Positions 1 to 6,836 of a DNA stretch of 12,697 bases are shown piece after piece (within the stretch, counting starts at the first letter, position 1; every line of letters starts with the position of its first letter). The DNA is taken from assembly GCA_049520395.1 (NCBI GenBank), contig JBEKPV010000094.1:1-12697 (forward strand). The letters are read 5' to 3'. This DNA is from UBA1161 sp049520395 (GTDB lineage: Bacteria; Planctomycetota; Phycisphaerae; Tepidisphaerales; Tepidisphaeraceae). The notes under the pieces were generated by a model. The model had not been told where the DNA came from. It was given only the letters and a program-made list of their open reading frames with translations, and ran no database searches. A program made the position numbers and the translations under genes.

Positions 1-107
1 TCCGGAATCTTTGGGGCGGTCTTGAGATTTCCCCGGATGAGGTTTGCACGTGAAACAGGGATGGTATGGAGACGCGCCCCGGGTTTCAATCTCGGAGCGA
101 GGGGCGT
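1..107. other. left-edge sequence, no assignable gene
   Basis: This short stretch lies downstream of the stop of the minus-strand membrane protein. Two plus-strand frames enter from the left edge without a start. One closes with TGA at 51-53, giving a 16-residue tail. The other closes with TGA at 121-123, giving a 40-residue arginine-rich tail that would overlap the neighbouring gene by 16 nt. Either could be the 3' end of a gene lying to the left, but both are too short to judge. An imperfect hairpin (74-80 with 101-107, including one G-U pair) sits here without a T-run, so it is a poor terminator candidate. Confidence 0.3.
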
Positions 108-1943
108 CTATGGCGCATTGTGAATTAGCTTGGTGTTGGTGAGCGCATACGCCTTGCCGGAAGCCAGGTCGAACGCCCAGGCCTGGATTTTCAGATCTCC
201 CCTGGGGATAGAGGCGGCGGCGAAGGTCTTTACGAAACCGGCATTCGCGTAGGCGGGATTTCCGGTGACAATGACCACACTGGGGCTGGGCTGGCCGCCA
301 TCGCCGATGCCAAAGACGACGGGGTCGGCGTCGCCGATCTGGTAGGTGAGAAGCACACCGTCGGCAGGCGCGTTGTGGTCGGGCAGGACGGCCCAGCCGC
401 TGATACCGAAATTTCCGGGGGGTTCGGGAATAACGATATCGACATATCCGTAGTAGCCGGGGGTTGTGAGGCTGCGCTGCTCGGCGGCCTCGAGGGGCTT
501 GATATCGGGCGTTTTTACCAGGGGAGGATGCAGATATCCGAGCGGTTGGAGGATGTCGGCGATCTGCCGAACGACGGGGATCTGATAGACGTTGCCGGCG
601 GTGCGGTTGACGAGGGCTTCGTCCTGGAAGAAATCGATGAACATCAGGGCGACGGCGCCGTTGGCGCGCAGGCCGTGCTCGTCCTTGCAGCGGGCGAGGG
701 CGTAGGCGTTGCAGGGCGCGTAGAGCGCCAGCATCATGCCGGCAAGAACGGGAGAGAGCCGGCAGGCGGCCAGCGCCCAGGGGCGGCGGCGATCTTCGGC
801 GGTATAGGTTTCGATCGCGTCGCGGCATAGGAGGGGGATCAGATAAATCAGAGCGACGTAGAGCATGGCGGAGACGGTGTTGTAGCGCGAAGCGATCGCT
901 TCATCGAAACCGAAACCCAATCGGGCAAAATCGGTCACGAGGTCGGTGGTGACGACGTAGGCGCCCAGCGCCAGCCATGGCAGCGCGCGTTTGATCAGCA
1001 AAGGGTCGTGGCGGCGCGACCAGACATAGGCGATGGTGGAGGCGTAAAGCATAAAGACGACGAAGCCGACGGCGATGCACTGGGGCAAAATACTGATCAC
1101 GGTGCCCGGCCCGAGGGGCGAGCCGAGATAGACCAGAAAATAGAGGACGAATTTGATGGGATGGCGTAGGGCTTCGAGCAGGGAGGGATGTCCGGCGGGT
1201 TTGACGTAACCGTGGAAGTAGGACCAGATGGTCAGAGCGGCGCAGATGACCCAGCAGGCGCTCCATAAATCACGGGCGATGAGCGAGGCGGGGCGGCCGG
1301 CGTATCGCGTGGCGGGAAAGAGGATAAACCAGAGGAGCATGCCGTTGGCGGCGGAATAGGTGCTGATGACGCACGTGAGAATCGCGATGGGAAAGCTCAC
1401 CCAGCGCGGGAGGTCGGCGAGCAGCGCCAGCGATGCCGCCAGAAGGCAGAAGGTGGGTAGAAAAAAGTGGACCTGCATGCCCCAGAGCCAGTTTTCGTAC
1501 TGGATCAGGTTGAAGATCATCAGATTGGCGAGGAACCAGAGGAGATAAATCCAGGGGCGGCCGCGGTCTTCGGCGGCGAAGAGCGATTTGCGGCTGATCC
1601 AGTAGACCAGAACGGCGATCGCGCAGGCGACGACCCAGGTGATAACCATCTGGTCCTTGACGTTGTAGTGGGTAAGGCGGCCGATGGCGAGCATGATGAG
1701 CCGGGTCATGGCGATGCGATGCTCGTTGTGCTGGGCGATGATGTCGGCGAGTTTGAGCGTGCCGTTGGATGCTTTGAGGAAAAGCGGGCCGGCGATGTCC
1801 CATTCGTCGCCGAAGGGCATATTGACGCCGTACATGAGGATGACGATCAGGGGGACAATCGCGGGGAGAAATGCCAGGCTGGGCCAAAGCCAATCGAGGT
1901 ATTTCCGGGCCGGCTTCGAGGTTTCGAGTGCGGGGTTATCCAC
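108..1943 (-). CDS. polytopic membrane protein with soluble C-terminal domain, GT-C-like, function unknown
   Basis: A 611-residue integral membrane protein. From about residue 20 to 412 it has roughly eleven or twelve hydrophobic segments, followed by a non-membrane C-terminal part (about 415-611). The first extramembrane loop carries GDEWD (45-49) and QHNEHR (71-76). A later segment reads QYENWLWGMQ (148-157), and SRYNT lies at 352-356. From memory, acidic first-loop motifs together with NEHR and ENWLWG mark a family of uncharacterised membrane proteins in glycan loci that look like GT-C glycosyltransferases, whose catalytic acid sits in the first outer loop. The tail from about 500 (with SGWAVLPD at 515-522) looks like a beta-sandwich and probably faces the periplasm. 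The start is GTG with no Shine-Dalgarno, but a good promoter lies just upstream. The gene ends in TAG. A glycosyltransferase role is inference. Confidence 0.85.
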   Translation of the reverse strand: MDNPALETSKPARKYLDWLWPSLAFLPAIVPLIVILMYGVNMPFGDEWDIAGPLFLKASNGTLKLADIIAQHNEHRIAMTRLIMLAIGRLTHYNVKDQMVITWVVACAIAVLVYWISRKSLFAAEDRGRPWIYLLWFLANLMIFNLIQYENWLWGMQVHFFLPTFCLLAASLALLADLPRWVSFPIAILTCVISTYSAANGMLLWFILFPATRYAGRPASLIARDLWSACWVICAALTIWSYFHGYVKPAGHPSLLEALRHPIKFVLYFLVYLGSPLGPGTVISILPQCIAVGFVVFMLYASTIAYVWSRRHDPLLIKRALPWLALGAYVVTTDLVTDFARLGFGFDEAIASRYNTVSAMLYVALIYLIPLLCRDAIETYTAEDRRRPWALAACRLSPVLAGMMLALYAPCNAYALARCKDEHGLRANGAVALMFIDFFQDEALVNRTAGNVYQIPVVRQIADILQPLGYLHPPLVKTPDIKPLEAAEQRSLTTPGYYGYVDIVIPEPPGNFGISGWAVLPDHNAPADGVLLTYQIGDADPVVFGIGDGGQPSPSVVIVTGNPAYANAGFVKTFAAASIPRGDLKIQAWAFDLASGKAYALTNTKLIHNAP

Positions 1944-1956
1944 GGGGACGCGGGGG

Positions 1957-1986
1957 ATATTACTGATCGGCGGCGCGGGGTGTCAA
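1957..1986 (-). promoter_or_regulatory. sigma70-like promoter for the 108-1943 membrane protein gene
   Basis: On the minus strand a perfect -35 hexamer TTGACA (1981-1986) is followed after 18 nt by TAATAT (1957-1962, 4/6 to consensus); AGTAAT at 1959-1964 with a 16-nt spacer is an alternative -10. Transcription would begin near 1950, leaving only about 7 nt before the GTG at 1943, so the mRNA would have a very short leader. Confidence 0.5.
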
Positions 1987-2020
1987 TGCGGGGCGGAAGC
2001 GGCGCGATCGGACGGGTTGA

Positions 2021-2048
2021 TTGATTTCGGCGCGGGCCGTTTTATGAT
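2021..2048 (+). promoter_or_regulatory. sigma70-like promoter for the 2081-3022 methyltransferase gene
   Basis: TTGATT (2021-2026, 4/6 to consensus) is followed after 16 nt by TATGAT (2043-2048, 5/6 to consensus). Predicted transcription starts near 2055, about 26 nt before the GTG start. A second TTGATT overlaps it at 2017-2022. The element lies in the 137-nt divergent region shared with the minus-strand promoter at 1957-1986; the two -35 boxes point away from each other about 35 nt apart. Confidence 0.4.
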
Positions 2049-2080
2049 GGCGGCGTCGCATCGGGGCTGAGTTTCTCGAG

Positions 2081-3022
2081 GTGAATTTGGAAGAGACCGA
2101 CCAACACGAGGGAGCGGCGCTGACGGCGCTGCTGAACGTCTACCGGCAGAGGAAAGACTTGCAGGAGTCGTTTCCGGAGGCGGGGACGGGGGACCATCAG
2201 CGGCTGATAACCTGGGCCGCGGGTGTTGCCGAGAAACCGTGGAGCGATGGGTCTTACGAGGCGCTTCGGAACTATGGGGAGTGGTACAACCGGACCAATT
2301 TTGCACCGAAAGCGAATGCGGATCCGTCGGCGGCATTTAAAACCTGGAATCGCGCGGAAGACAGTCTGGGGAGCATCGAGGCGCGCATCCACGACGGGGT
2401 TCCCATCGACAAGCTGCACGATCGCGCCGATGGTTTCGTCAAAGCGCTCAGTTCGATTTTTCCGTGGGCGATGCCGCGGGAGGGCGCCGCGATCCTGGAG
2501 ATCGGAAGCGGGGTTGGGTACATCATGGAGGCGGCTTGCCGAAAGCTGCATCCGTCGCGAATGATCGGGCTGGATATCGCGCCGGCGATGATCGAGAAGG
2601 CCAAGGAGCGTTTGGCGAGGGATCATGTGGCAATTCCGGCGGAGTTTCTCGCGTATGACGGAATCACCATTCCGATGGCGCCCAAGTCGGTGGATTTTGT
2701 TTATTCGGTGGCGTGCCTTCAGCATATTCCCAAACCTTACGTTTACAATTTGTTTGGAGAAATCCTTCGAATCCTGAAGCCGAGCGGGACGGCGACGCTG
2801 CATTTCCTTTCGTTTTCGATGCTGAAATTGCACCAGGGGTCCTATGACTTAAAACGGGAAATCGCCAAGCAGTTGGCGGGGACGGAAGGGCATTGGCATC
2901 ATTGCTATTCCCGCGAGGAACTGATGCAGGTTCTAACTTACGGGTATGGGGCGGAGCGGGTGGAAGTTGCGGAAACCGACATCTCGATCTGGGCGGCGTT
3001 TGGCGCGGGTGGACGCGGTTGA
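2081..3022 (+). CDS. class I SAM-dependent methyltransferase with N-terminal helical extension
   Basis: A 313-residue cytoplasmic protein predicted to transfer a methyl group from S-adenosylmethionine; the acceptor is unknown but is probably a sugar or glycan precursor, given the locus. The Rossmann core begins with motif I ILEIGSGVG (138-146). It continues with LDIAPAMIEKA (164-174), where D165 is the likely ribose-binding acid, then DFVYSVACLQHIP (205-217) and ILRILKPSG (228-236), the usual post-IV/V region of Methyltransf_11-type enzymes. The first 130 residues are extra. They include YRQRKDLQESFPEAGTGD (21-38), which resembles an R-x-D-L-Q-x-x-FP segment I remember from glycosyltransferases and methyltransferases of surface-glycan loci. 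The start is GTG with no convincing Shine-Dalgarno, and no in-frame ATG occurs before about residue 131. The next gene follows after 38 nt. Confidence 0.85.
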   Translation: MNLEETDQHEGAALTALLNVYRQRKDLQESFPEAGTGDHQRLITWAAGVAEKPWSDGSYEALRNYGEWYNRTNFAPKANADPSAAFKTWNRAEDSLGSIEARIHDGVPIDKLHDRADGFVKALSSIFPWAMPREGAAILEIGSGVGYIMEAACRKLHPSRMIGLDIAPAMIEKAKERLARDHVAIPAEFLAYDGITIPMAPKSVDFVYSVACLQHIPKPYVYNLFGEILRILKPSGTATLHFLSFSMLKLHQGSYDLKREIAKQLAGTEGHWHHCYSREELMQVLTYGYGAERVEVAETDISIWAAFGAGGRG

Positions 3023-3046
3023 AAGTACGGCGCTATATCTGATAAT
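3019..3046 (+). promoter_or_regulatory. sigma70-like promoter for the 3061-4332 membrane protein gene
   Basis: TTGAAA (3019-3024, 5/6) is followed after 16 nt by GATAAT (3041-3046, 5/6). The -35 overlaps the TGA stop (3020-3022) of the methyltransferase gene. Only 14 nt separate the -10 from the ATG, so the transcript would have a leader of about 8 nt. The downstream gene could therefore be transcribed independently of the methyltransferase. Confidence 0.45.
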
Positions 3047-3060
3047 TCCGAGATCAATCC

Positions 3061-4332
3061 ATGGAAGAACCCCTCGCACGCCCGCGGAAGTTTTATCTCC
3101 TGTGCTTGACGATCATTTCCGTGGGCCTGGTGGGATCGCATCGGCCGGACGCGCTGCTCCATCCGCAGTTTTTCGCGGAGGATGGCACCATATTTCTGCA
3201 AGAGACGTTCAATAACGGATGGCGGAAGGCGCTGGCCAATCCGGTTGCCGGGTACTACGACACTCTATCCAGACTGGTGGCGGCGGTTGCGATTCTGTTC
3301 CCGCTGGGGGCAGCGCCGATGATCTTCAACGCGGCGGCGATCGGAATACAAATCCTGCCGGTATGGTTTCTAAATACTTCGCGGTTTGATGAATTGATTC
3401 CCGACGGGAGGATGAGGCTGGCGTTGTCGTTTTTCTATCTTGCGCTGCCCAACACGTTTGAAATTGACGCCAATTTGACCAATACGCTTTGGCACTGGGC
3501 GCTTTTGGCGTGCATGGTCATCGTGAGTTCGGAAAGCCGGCGCGTGTTGTGGAAGATATTTGATGTGCTGGTGGTGGCGCTATCGGGGCTGAGCGGTCCA
3601 TTTAGCTTGCTGCTATTGCCGTCGGCGGCGCTGATTTGGTATTGCAACCGGCGGGTCTGGTCGCTGATATTGTTTGGAGTCAATGTCGTGACCGCGGCGA
3701 TTCAGGTGAAGGTTCTGATGTCGGCGATGGGGTATGGATCGCGCTGGCCGGGGCCGCTGGGGATGGGCGTGGTGAGTTTCTGCCGGATTCTTGGGGGGCA
3801 GGTGTTCCTGGGCGCGCTGGTCGGACAAAGGGGTTACGCAATGATCTTTGCGCAACCCTGGTGGAAAACGGGGGTTGTGGTTCCACTTGTGGTGACTCTT
3901 TGGGGTCTTCTGGTGATGGGGTATGTGGCATGGAAATCGAACCCCGCGATGAGAAGCTTCATGCTGTTTTGCGGGTTGACGTTCGTAGCGGCGCTGGCTT
4001 CGCCGCTGGCTAGCCGCACGGATCCCCAATGGCCGCTGCTGGCGTATCCTGCGTCATCGGCGCGCTATTACTTCCTGCCGATGCTGGCATGGGTGGTTTG
4101 TCTGGCGTGGCTGGTTTGGCCGCAATCTCGATACCGGATTCTCTCGGTGATGGGCGCGACGGCGCTGGCGATCATGACCCTGGTGGGAATTCCCATCGAT
4201 TGGAATTACCCTCCTTTCGTGGACGAAAACTATCCGACGTATCTCGCGCAATTTGAGCAGGCGCCGCCGGGGACGGATGTGACGATTCCAATCAACCCGC
4301 CGCCCTGGACGATGGTGTTGCACAAACCGTAA
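3061..4332 (+). CDS. polytopic membrane protein, GT-C-like, function unknown
   Basis: A 423-residue integral membrane protein with about nine to eleven hydrophobic segments between residues 11 and 376. An acidic motif AEDG (39-42) lies in the first extramembrane loop after HPQFF. Other marked spots are NLTNTLWHW (138-146), LSGPFSLL (177-184) and RYYFLP (335-340). The short C-terminal tail ends with IPINPPPW (409-416). The first-loop acidic pair plus hydrophobic bulk resembles GT-C glycosyltransferases and the uncharacterised 'AEDG' membrane proteins I remember from O-antigen and exopolysaccharide loci; catalysis is not proven by these motifs. The ATG start is certain by frame but has no Shine-Dalgarno. 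A promoter-like element directly precedes it. The TAA stop (4330-4332) abuts the TGA of the convergent gene with no intergenic base, leaving no room for a dedicated terminator. Confidence 0.83.
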   Translation: MEEPLARPRKFYLLCLTIISVGLVGSHRPDALLHPQFFAEDGTIFLQETFNNGWRKALANPVAGYYDTLSRLVAAVAILFPLGAAPMIFNAAAIGIQILPVWFLNTSRFDELIPDGRMRLALSFFYLALPNTFEIDANLTNTLWHWALLACMVIVSSESRRVLWKIFDVLVVALSGLSGPFSLLLLPSAALIWYCNRRVWSLILFGVNVVTAAIQVKVLMSAMGYGSRWPGPLGMGVVSFCRILGGQVFLGALVGQRGYAMIFAQPWWKTGVVVPLVVTLWGLLVMGYVAWKSNPAMRSFMLFCGLTFVAALASPLASRTDPQWPLLAYPASSARYYFLPMLAWVVCLAWLVWPQSRYRILSVMGATALAIMTLVGIPIDWNYPPFVDENYPTYLAQFEQAPPGTDVTIPINPPPWTMVLHKP

Positions 4333-5253
4333 TCACGGCGGGGGCTGCCGGCGTAATTGGTAGACGCGATTGGAATTCTCGGAAGCTTCATCATTGATGC
4401 GCTGAAGCAGCTGGGCGCGCTTTTCGTAAAATTCTTCGCGATGGGCATGGGCGGGGGATGGGGATTCGGGGTTGAGCAGGCGGACGAAGAATTCGTTCTC
4501 GTAAGCTCCGGTGATTTGCTGGATGTCCATCTGGAGGACGCCGAGGAATTTCAGATCGCGCACGATCAGTTCCAGCGAGGCCGGGGTGAAGGCCCAGCAA
4601 TGGACGTCGTGATAGATTTCGTCGGGATGGGCGTTGAAATTGGTCCATCGCTGGAACGCGGCTTCGAGCGTTTGCAGCGGAACGACGTTGGCGGGGTCCT
4701 CCTCCAGACAGAACCCGAGCAATTCCTGGCCGTTGCGCCGGTATCGCGAATGCAGGGAGTTTTGCATGAAGACCTGCGCGGGCGTGGGGCGCTGGCGGCG
4801 GAGGAAATAGGCCTCCAGTACGTCGGCGGTGGTGCTGTGCGGGCGAAAATAATCGAAGCAGACTCGCCGATCGGGGACGGCCATGGAGAGGACTCCGCCG
4901 GGTTTGAGGATGCGCTGGCAACCCTGGAGAAATCGGATGGGGTCGGGGAGATGTTCGAAATTGTGGGAGGAGACGATGTAATCAAAGGAGCCGGCGGGGA
5001 ATTTGGCGGTGGCGAGGTCGCCGATTTCCGTGCTGCTGCCGACCAGATCGACGTCTTCGATATTGGGAATCAAATCGCGCGGGATATTGGAATCGGCGGC
5101 GGCTTTTTGACGCAGGGTGGGGCCGTCAAAAACGTCCAGAACGAGGCAGTTGTTCCCCTCTTTCTTGGGCATCAGGGGGCGGAAATAGGGGCCGATTTCG
5201 ATGCCGCGGTGCTGGGGCGTCAGGAATTTCGTAATTTGGGCGCGTCTGTCCAT
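4333..5253 (-). CDS. class I SAM-dependent methyltransferase-like protein with C-terminal coiled coil
   Basis: A 306-residue cytoplasmic protein. Its start carries GIEIGPYFRPLMP (17-29), a variant of the SAM-binding loop in which the usual G-x-G-x-G is reduced to E-I-G-P. It continues with LVLDVFD (37-43), DYIVSSHNFEHLPDP (91-105) and ILKPGGVLSMAVPD (115-128). The latter two are the post-IV and V motifs of Methyltransf_11-type enzymes, so the fold is clear while substrate and activity are not. Residues about 272-302 are charged and heptad-like, probably a short coiled coil. The ATG lies 3 nt after the TAA of the sulfatase gene, so the two are almost certainly one operon and may be translationally coupled; I see no Shine-Dalgarno. 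The 3' end touches the convergent membrane-protein gene. This group is common in surface-glycan loci, and glycan methylation is the best guess. Confidence 0.82.
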   Translation of the reverse strand: MDRRAQITKFLTPQHRGIEIGPYFRPLMPKKEGNNCLVLDVFDGPTLRQKAAADSNIPRDLIPNIEDVDLVGSSTEIGDLATAKFPAGSFDYIVSSHNFEHLPDPIRFLQGCQRILKPGGVLSMAVPDRRVCFDYFRPHSTTADVLEAYFLRRQRPTPAQVFMQNSLHSRYRRNGQELLGFCLEEDPANVVPLQTLEAAFQRWTNFNAHPDEIYHDVHCWAFTPASLELIVRDLKFLGVLQMDIQQITGAYENEFFVRLLNPESPSPAHAHREEFYEKRAQLLQRINDEASENSNRVYQLRRQPPP

Positions 5254-5256
5254 AAA

Positions 5257-6711
5257 TTATGCGGGATTGGACCAGCGGGTGGTGAGATTAAACCCGTCGA
5301 GGCTCCCCCGCCAGACCTGCCAGCGGTTGCGGAAATAGTTGAGCTGCGTTTGGTGCTCGGGCGCGGCGGCCAAATTGCGCTGCTCGCGCGGATCGACCTT
5401 GAGATCGAACAGTTGTTCGTACATGGGAATCGTCTTGATGTAACGGATGTATTTCCATCGCGCGGTGCGAATTCCCTCGGAAGGAACGATGGGGGCGCCG
5501 GGTTCGTTGTGGAACTGGTAGAACCACTGGTCGCGCCAGGGGCGAGTCTGGCCGGTTGCCAGCGGAATCAGGCTCGAACCTTGAACGCCGGGGGGAATGT
5601 TCTCGCCGGCTAAATCCAGGATCGTGGGCATTATGTCGATATTCAAAACCATTTCATCCCGAGTGGTTCCGCGGAATTGGCTTGAATTTCTGGGGTCCAT
5701 GATGATGGTGGGGCGACGGATCGATTCTTCGAACATGAGCCATTTGCCGCCCATGCCGTGCTCGCCGTAAATCGAGCCGTGATCGGCGGTGTAGATGATG
5801 ACCGTGTTGTCCTCGGCGCCCATATCGCGCAGGGCCTGGCGAATCCGCCCCAGCGCGATGTCGAGGCCGGAGACCAGGCGGTAGAGGTCCTTGACGGCTT
5901 CCTGATAGGTCTGGGGCCGGAAATCGGGGGCTTCGCGCGTGCAATTCAGGGAGGGTTTGAAGAAATCGGGCAGCGGAGCGGCGTCGCGCGTCTGGGGCAT
6001 TGGAATCACGTCGGTGGCGTACATCTGTTTCAGCGCCGGGTCGTAGGGATATTTGACGTAAATCCCCGGCTTGTCGCGCCCTTCGTCCTGAACGTGCGGA
6101 GCTTTGAAGCTGACTTGCAGGAAAAACGGCCGGTTCTTTGGGCCGGTGTTCAAAAATTCGATGGCCTGATCGGCCTGGCGAACGGTCAGATGTTTGGGAT
6201 TCGGGGGCTCCCAATAATATCCCTGGCCGGAGAATCCCTGGAAATAATCGTACGACTGTTTGGGAAGATCGGTGCCGATGCCCCATTTGCCGACGAAACC
6301 GACTCGATATCCGGCGCGGCGGAGAATCTGGGAATGCGTATTGCGATATCGGTCCGGCGGAATCGAGGTAAAGAAGCCTTCGATTTTATGATTGGCGGGA
6401 TAGAGACCGGTCAGCAGCGACACGCGGCTGGTTGGGCACATCGCGGCGGTCGCGAAGGATTGCGTAAAGCGCACGCCCTGCGCGGCCAAAGCGTCCATAT
6501 TGGGGGTCTGGATGATGCGATTGCCGGCGCAACCCATCGAATCGGCGCGCTGATCGTCGGCGACGAGCAGAACGATATTGGGCCGCCGCCGAAACGATTG
6601 ACCCCGCGCCCAGGGGGCGGAGGTGAGGATCGCTCCGGCGCCGGCGGTTAAACATCCCTGCAAAAAGCGGCGGCGGCTGAGTCCGAGGCGATGCGAAGGC
6701 GGTCTTTTCAC
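5257..6711 (-). CDS. Tat-exported type I sulfatase
   Basis: Hydrolyses sulfate esters; a 484-residue protein when started at the GTG at 6711. The N-terminus has a twin-arginine signal SRRRFLQG (12-19) and a hydrophobic stretch (about 20-36), so the folded enzyme is probably exported to the periplasm or surface. Alkaline phosphatase-superfamily motifs follow: NIVLLVADDQR (45-55, metal-binding DD), CPTSRVSLLTG (92-102, formylglycine site), GKWG (141-144), KAPH (203-206), and YTADHG (307-312) with GGKW (321-324), which supply further metal and sulfate ligands. C92 would be matured to formylglycine. Two positions differ from the classical motifs: T for P in C-x-P-S-R, and G where GKWHLG has H. 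A TTG at 6747 would add 12 residues, but it falls inside a promoter-like element, so I prefer the GTG. The natural substrate, glycan or aryl sulfate, is unknown. A methyltransferase gene follows 3 nt downstream. Confidence 0.9.
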   Translation of the reverse strand: MKRPPSHRLGLSRRRFLQGCLTAGAGAILTSAPWARGQSFRRRPNIVLLVADDQRADSMGCAGNRIIQTPNMDALAAQGVRFTQSFATAAMCPTSRVSLLTGLYPANHKIEGFFTSIPPDRYRNTHSQILRRAGYRVGFVGKWGIGTDLPKQSYDYFQGFSGQGYYWEPPNPKHLTVRQADQAIEFLNTGPKNRPFFLQVSFKAPHVQDEGRDKPGIYVKYPYDPALKQMYATDVIPMPQTRDAAPLPDFFKPSLNCTREAPDFRPQTYQEAVKDLYRLVSGLDIALGRIRQALRDMGAEDNTVIIYTADHGSIYGEHGMGGKWLMFEESIRRPTIIMDPRNSSQFRGTTRDEMVLNIDIMPTILDLAGENIPPGVQGSSLIPLATGQTRPWRDQWFYQFHNEPGAPIVPSEGIRTARWKYIRYIKTIPMYEQLFDLKVDPREQRNLAAAPEHQTQLNYFRNRWQVWRGSLDGFNLTTRWSNPA

Positions 6712-6718
6712 TTTGGCG

Positions 6719-6747
6719 ACTATAAACCCATCGGCGGCCGCCTCCAA
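6719..6747 (-). promoter_or_regulatory. promoter for the sulfatase operon, possibly leaderless
   Basis: On the minus strand TTGGAG (6742-6747, 3/6, with the important TTG) is followed after 17 nt by TATAGT (6719-6724, 5/6). Only 7 nt separate the -10 from the GTG at 6711, which puts the expected transcription start on or next to the start codon. No Shine-Dalgarno is visible, consistent with a leaderless transcript. This also argues against the upstream TTG start. Confidence 0.4.
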
Positions 6748-6762
6748 GACATTTGGCGGGCC

Positions 6763-6790
6763 TTGAACTTTCCCGCCCTTGGGGGAAAAT
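6763..6790 (+). promoter_or_regulatory. possible promoter for the rfbF operon
   Basis: TTGAAC (6763-6768, 4/6) is followed after 16 nt by GAAAAT (6785-6790, 4/6); transcription would start near 6797, about 40 nt before the ATG. An inverted repeat TTTCCC/GGGAAA (6769-6774 and 6783-6788, 8-nt spacer) sits between the two boxes and could be an operator or chance. This divergent region also holds the sulfatase promoter on the other strand. Confidence 0.3.
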
Positions 6791-6836
6791 GCGCTGCGTT
6801 GTCAGCGGGCATTTTCTCGTGCGAAAGCGAGCGGGC

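Noticed and set aside
71..107. Hairpin downstream of the first gene as an intrinsic terminator
   Set aside because: The stem is only about 7 bp with a 20-nt loop and no T-run follows on the minus strand.
1..107. Minus-strand open frame running off the left edge
   Set aside because: It has no plausible start codon and no coding-like composition, so it does not support a further gene downstream of the membrane protein.
2042..2833. 263-codon minus-strand open frame opposite the methyltransferase
   Set aside because: Basic, low-complexity translation with no domain features; the plus-strand frame contains complete SAM-binding motifs.
4357..5613. 418-codon open frame on the plus strand
   Set aside because: It runs across the whole methyltransferase gene and into the sulfatase gene on the other strand. 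The product is Gly/Val/Glu-biased with no motif, whereas both opposing genes carry clear family motifs.
6636..6670. Lipobox-like LQGC within the sulfatase signal peptide
   Set aside because: The cysteine follows the twin arginines immediately, before the hydrophobic segment, so it cannot be a lipoprotein cleavage site.
6712..6747. 12-residue N-terminal extension of the sulfatase from a TTG start
   Set aside because: The Tat signal sits naturally near the GTG at 6711, and the TTG falls in the -35 region of a promoter-like element.
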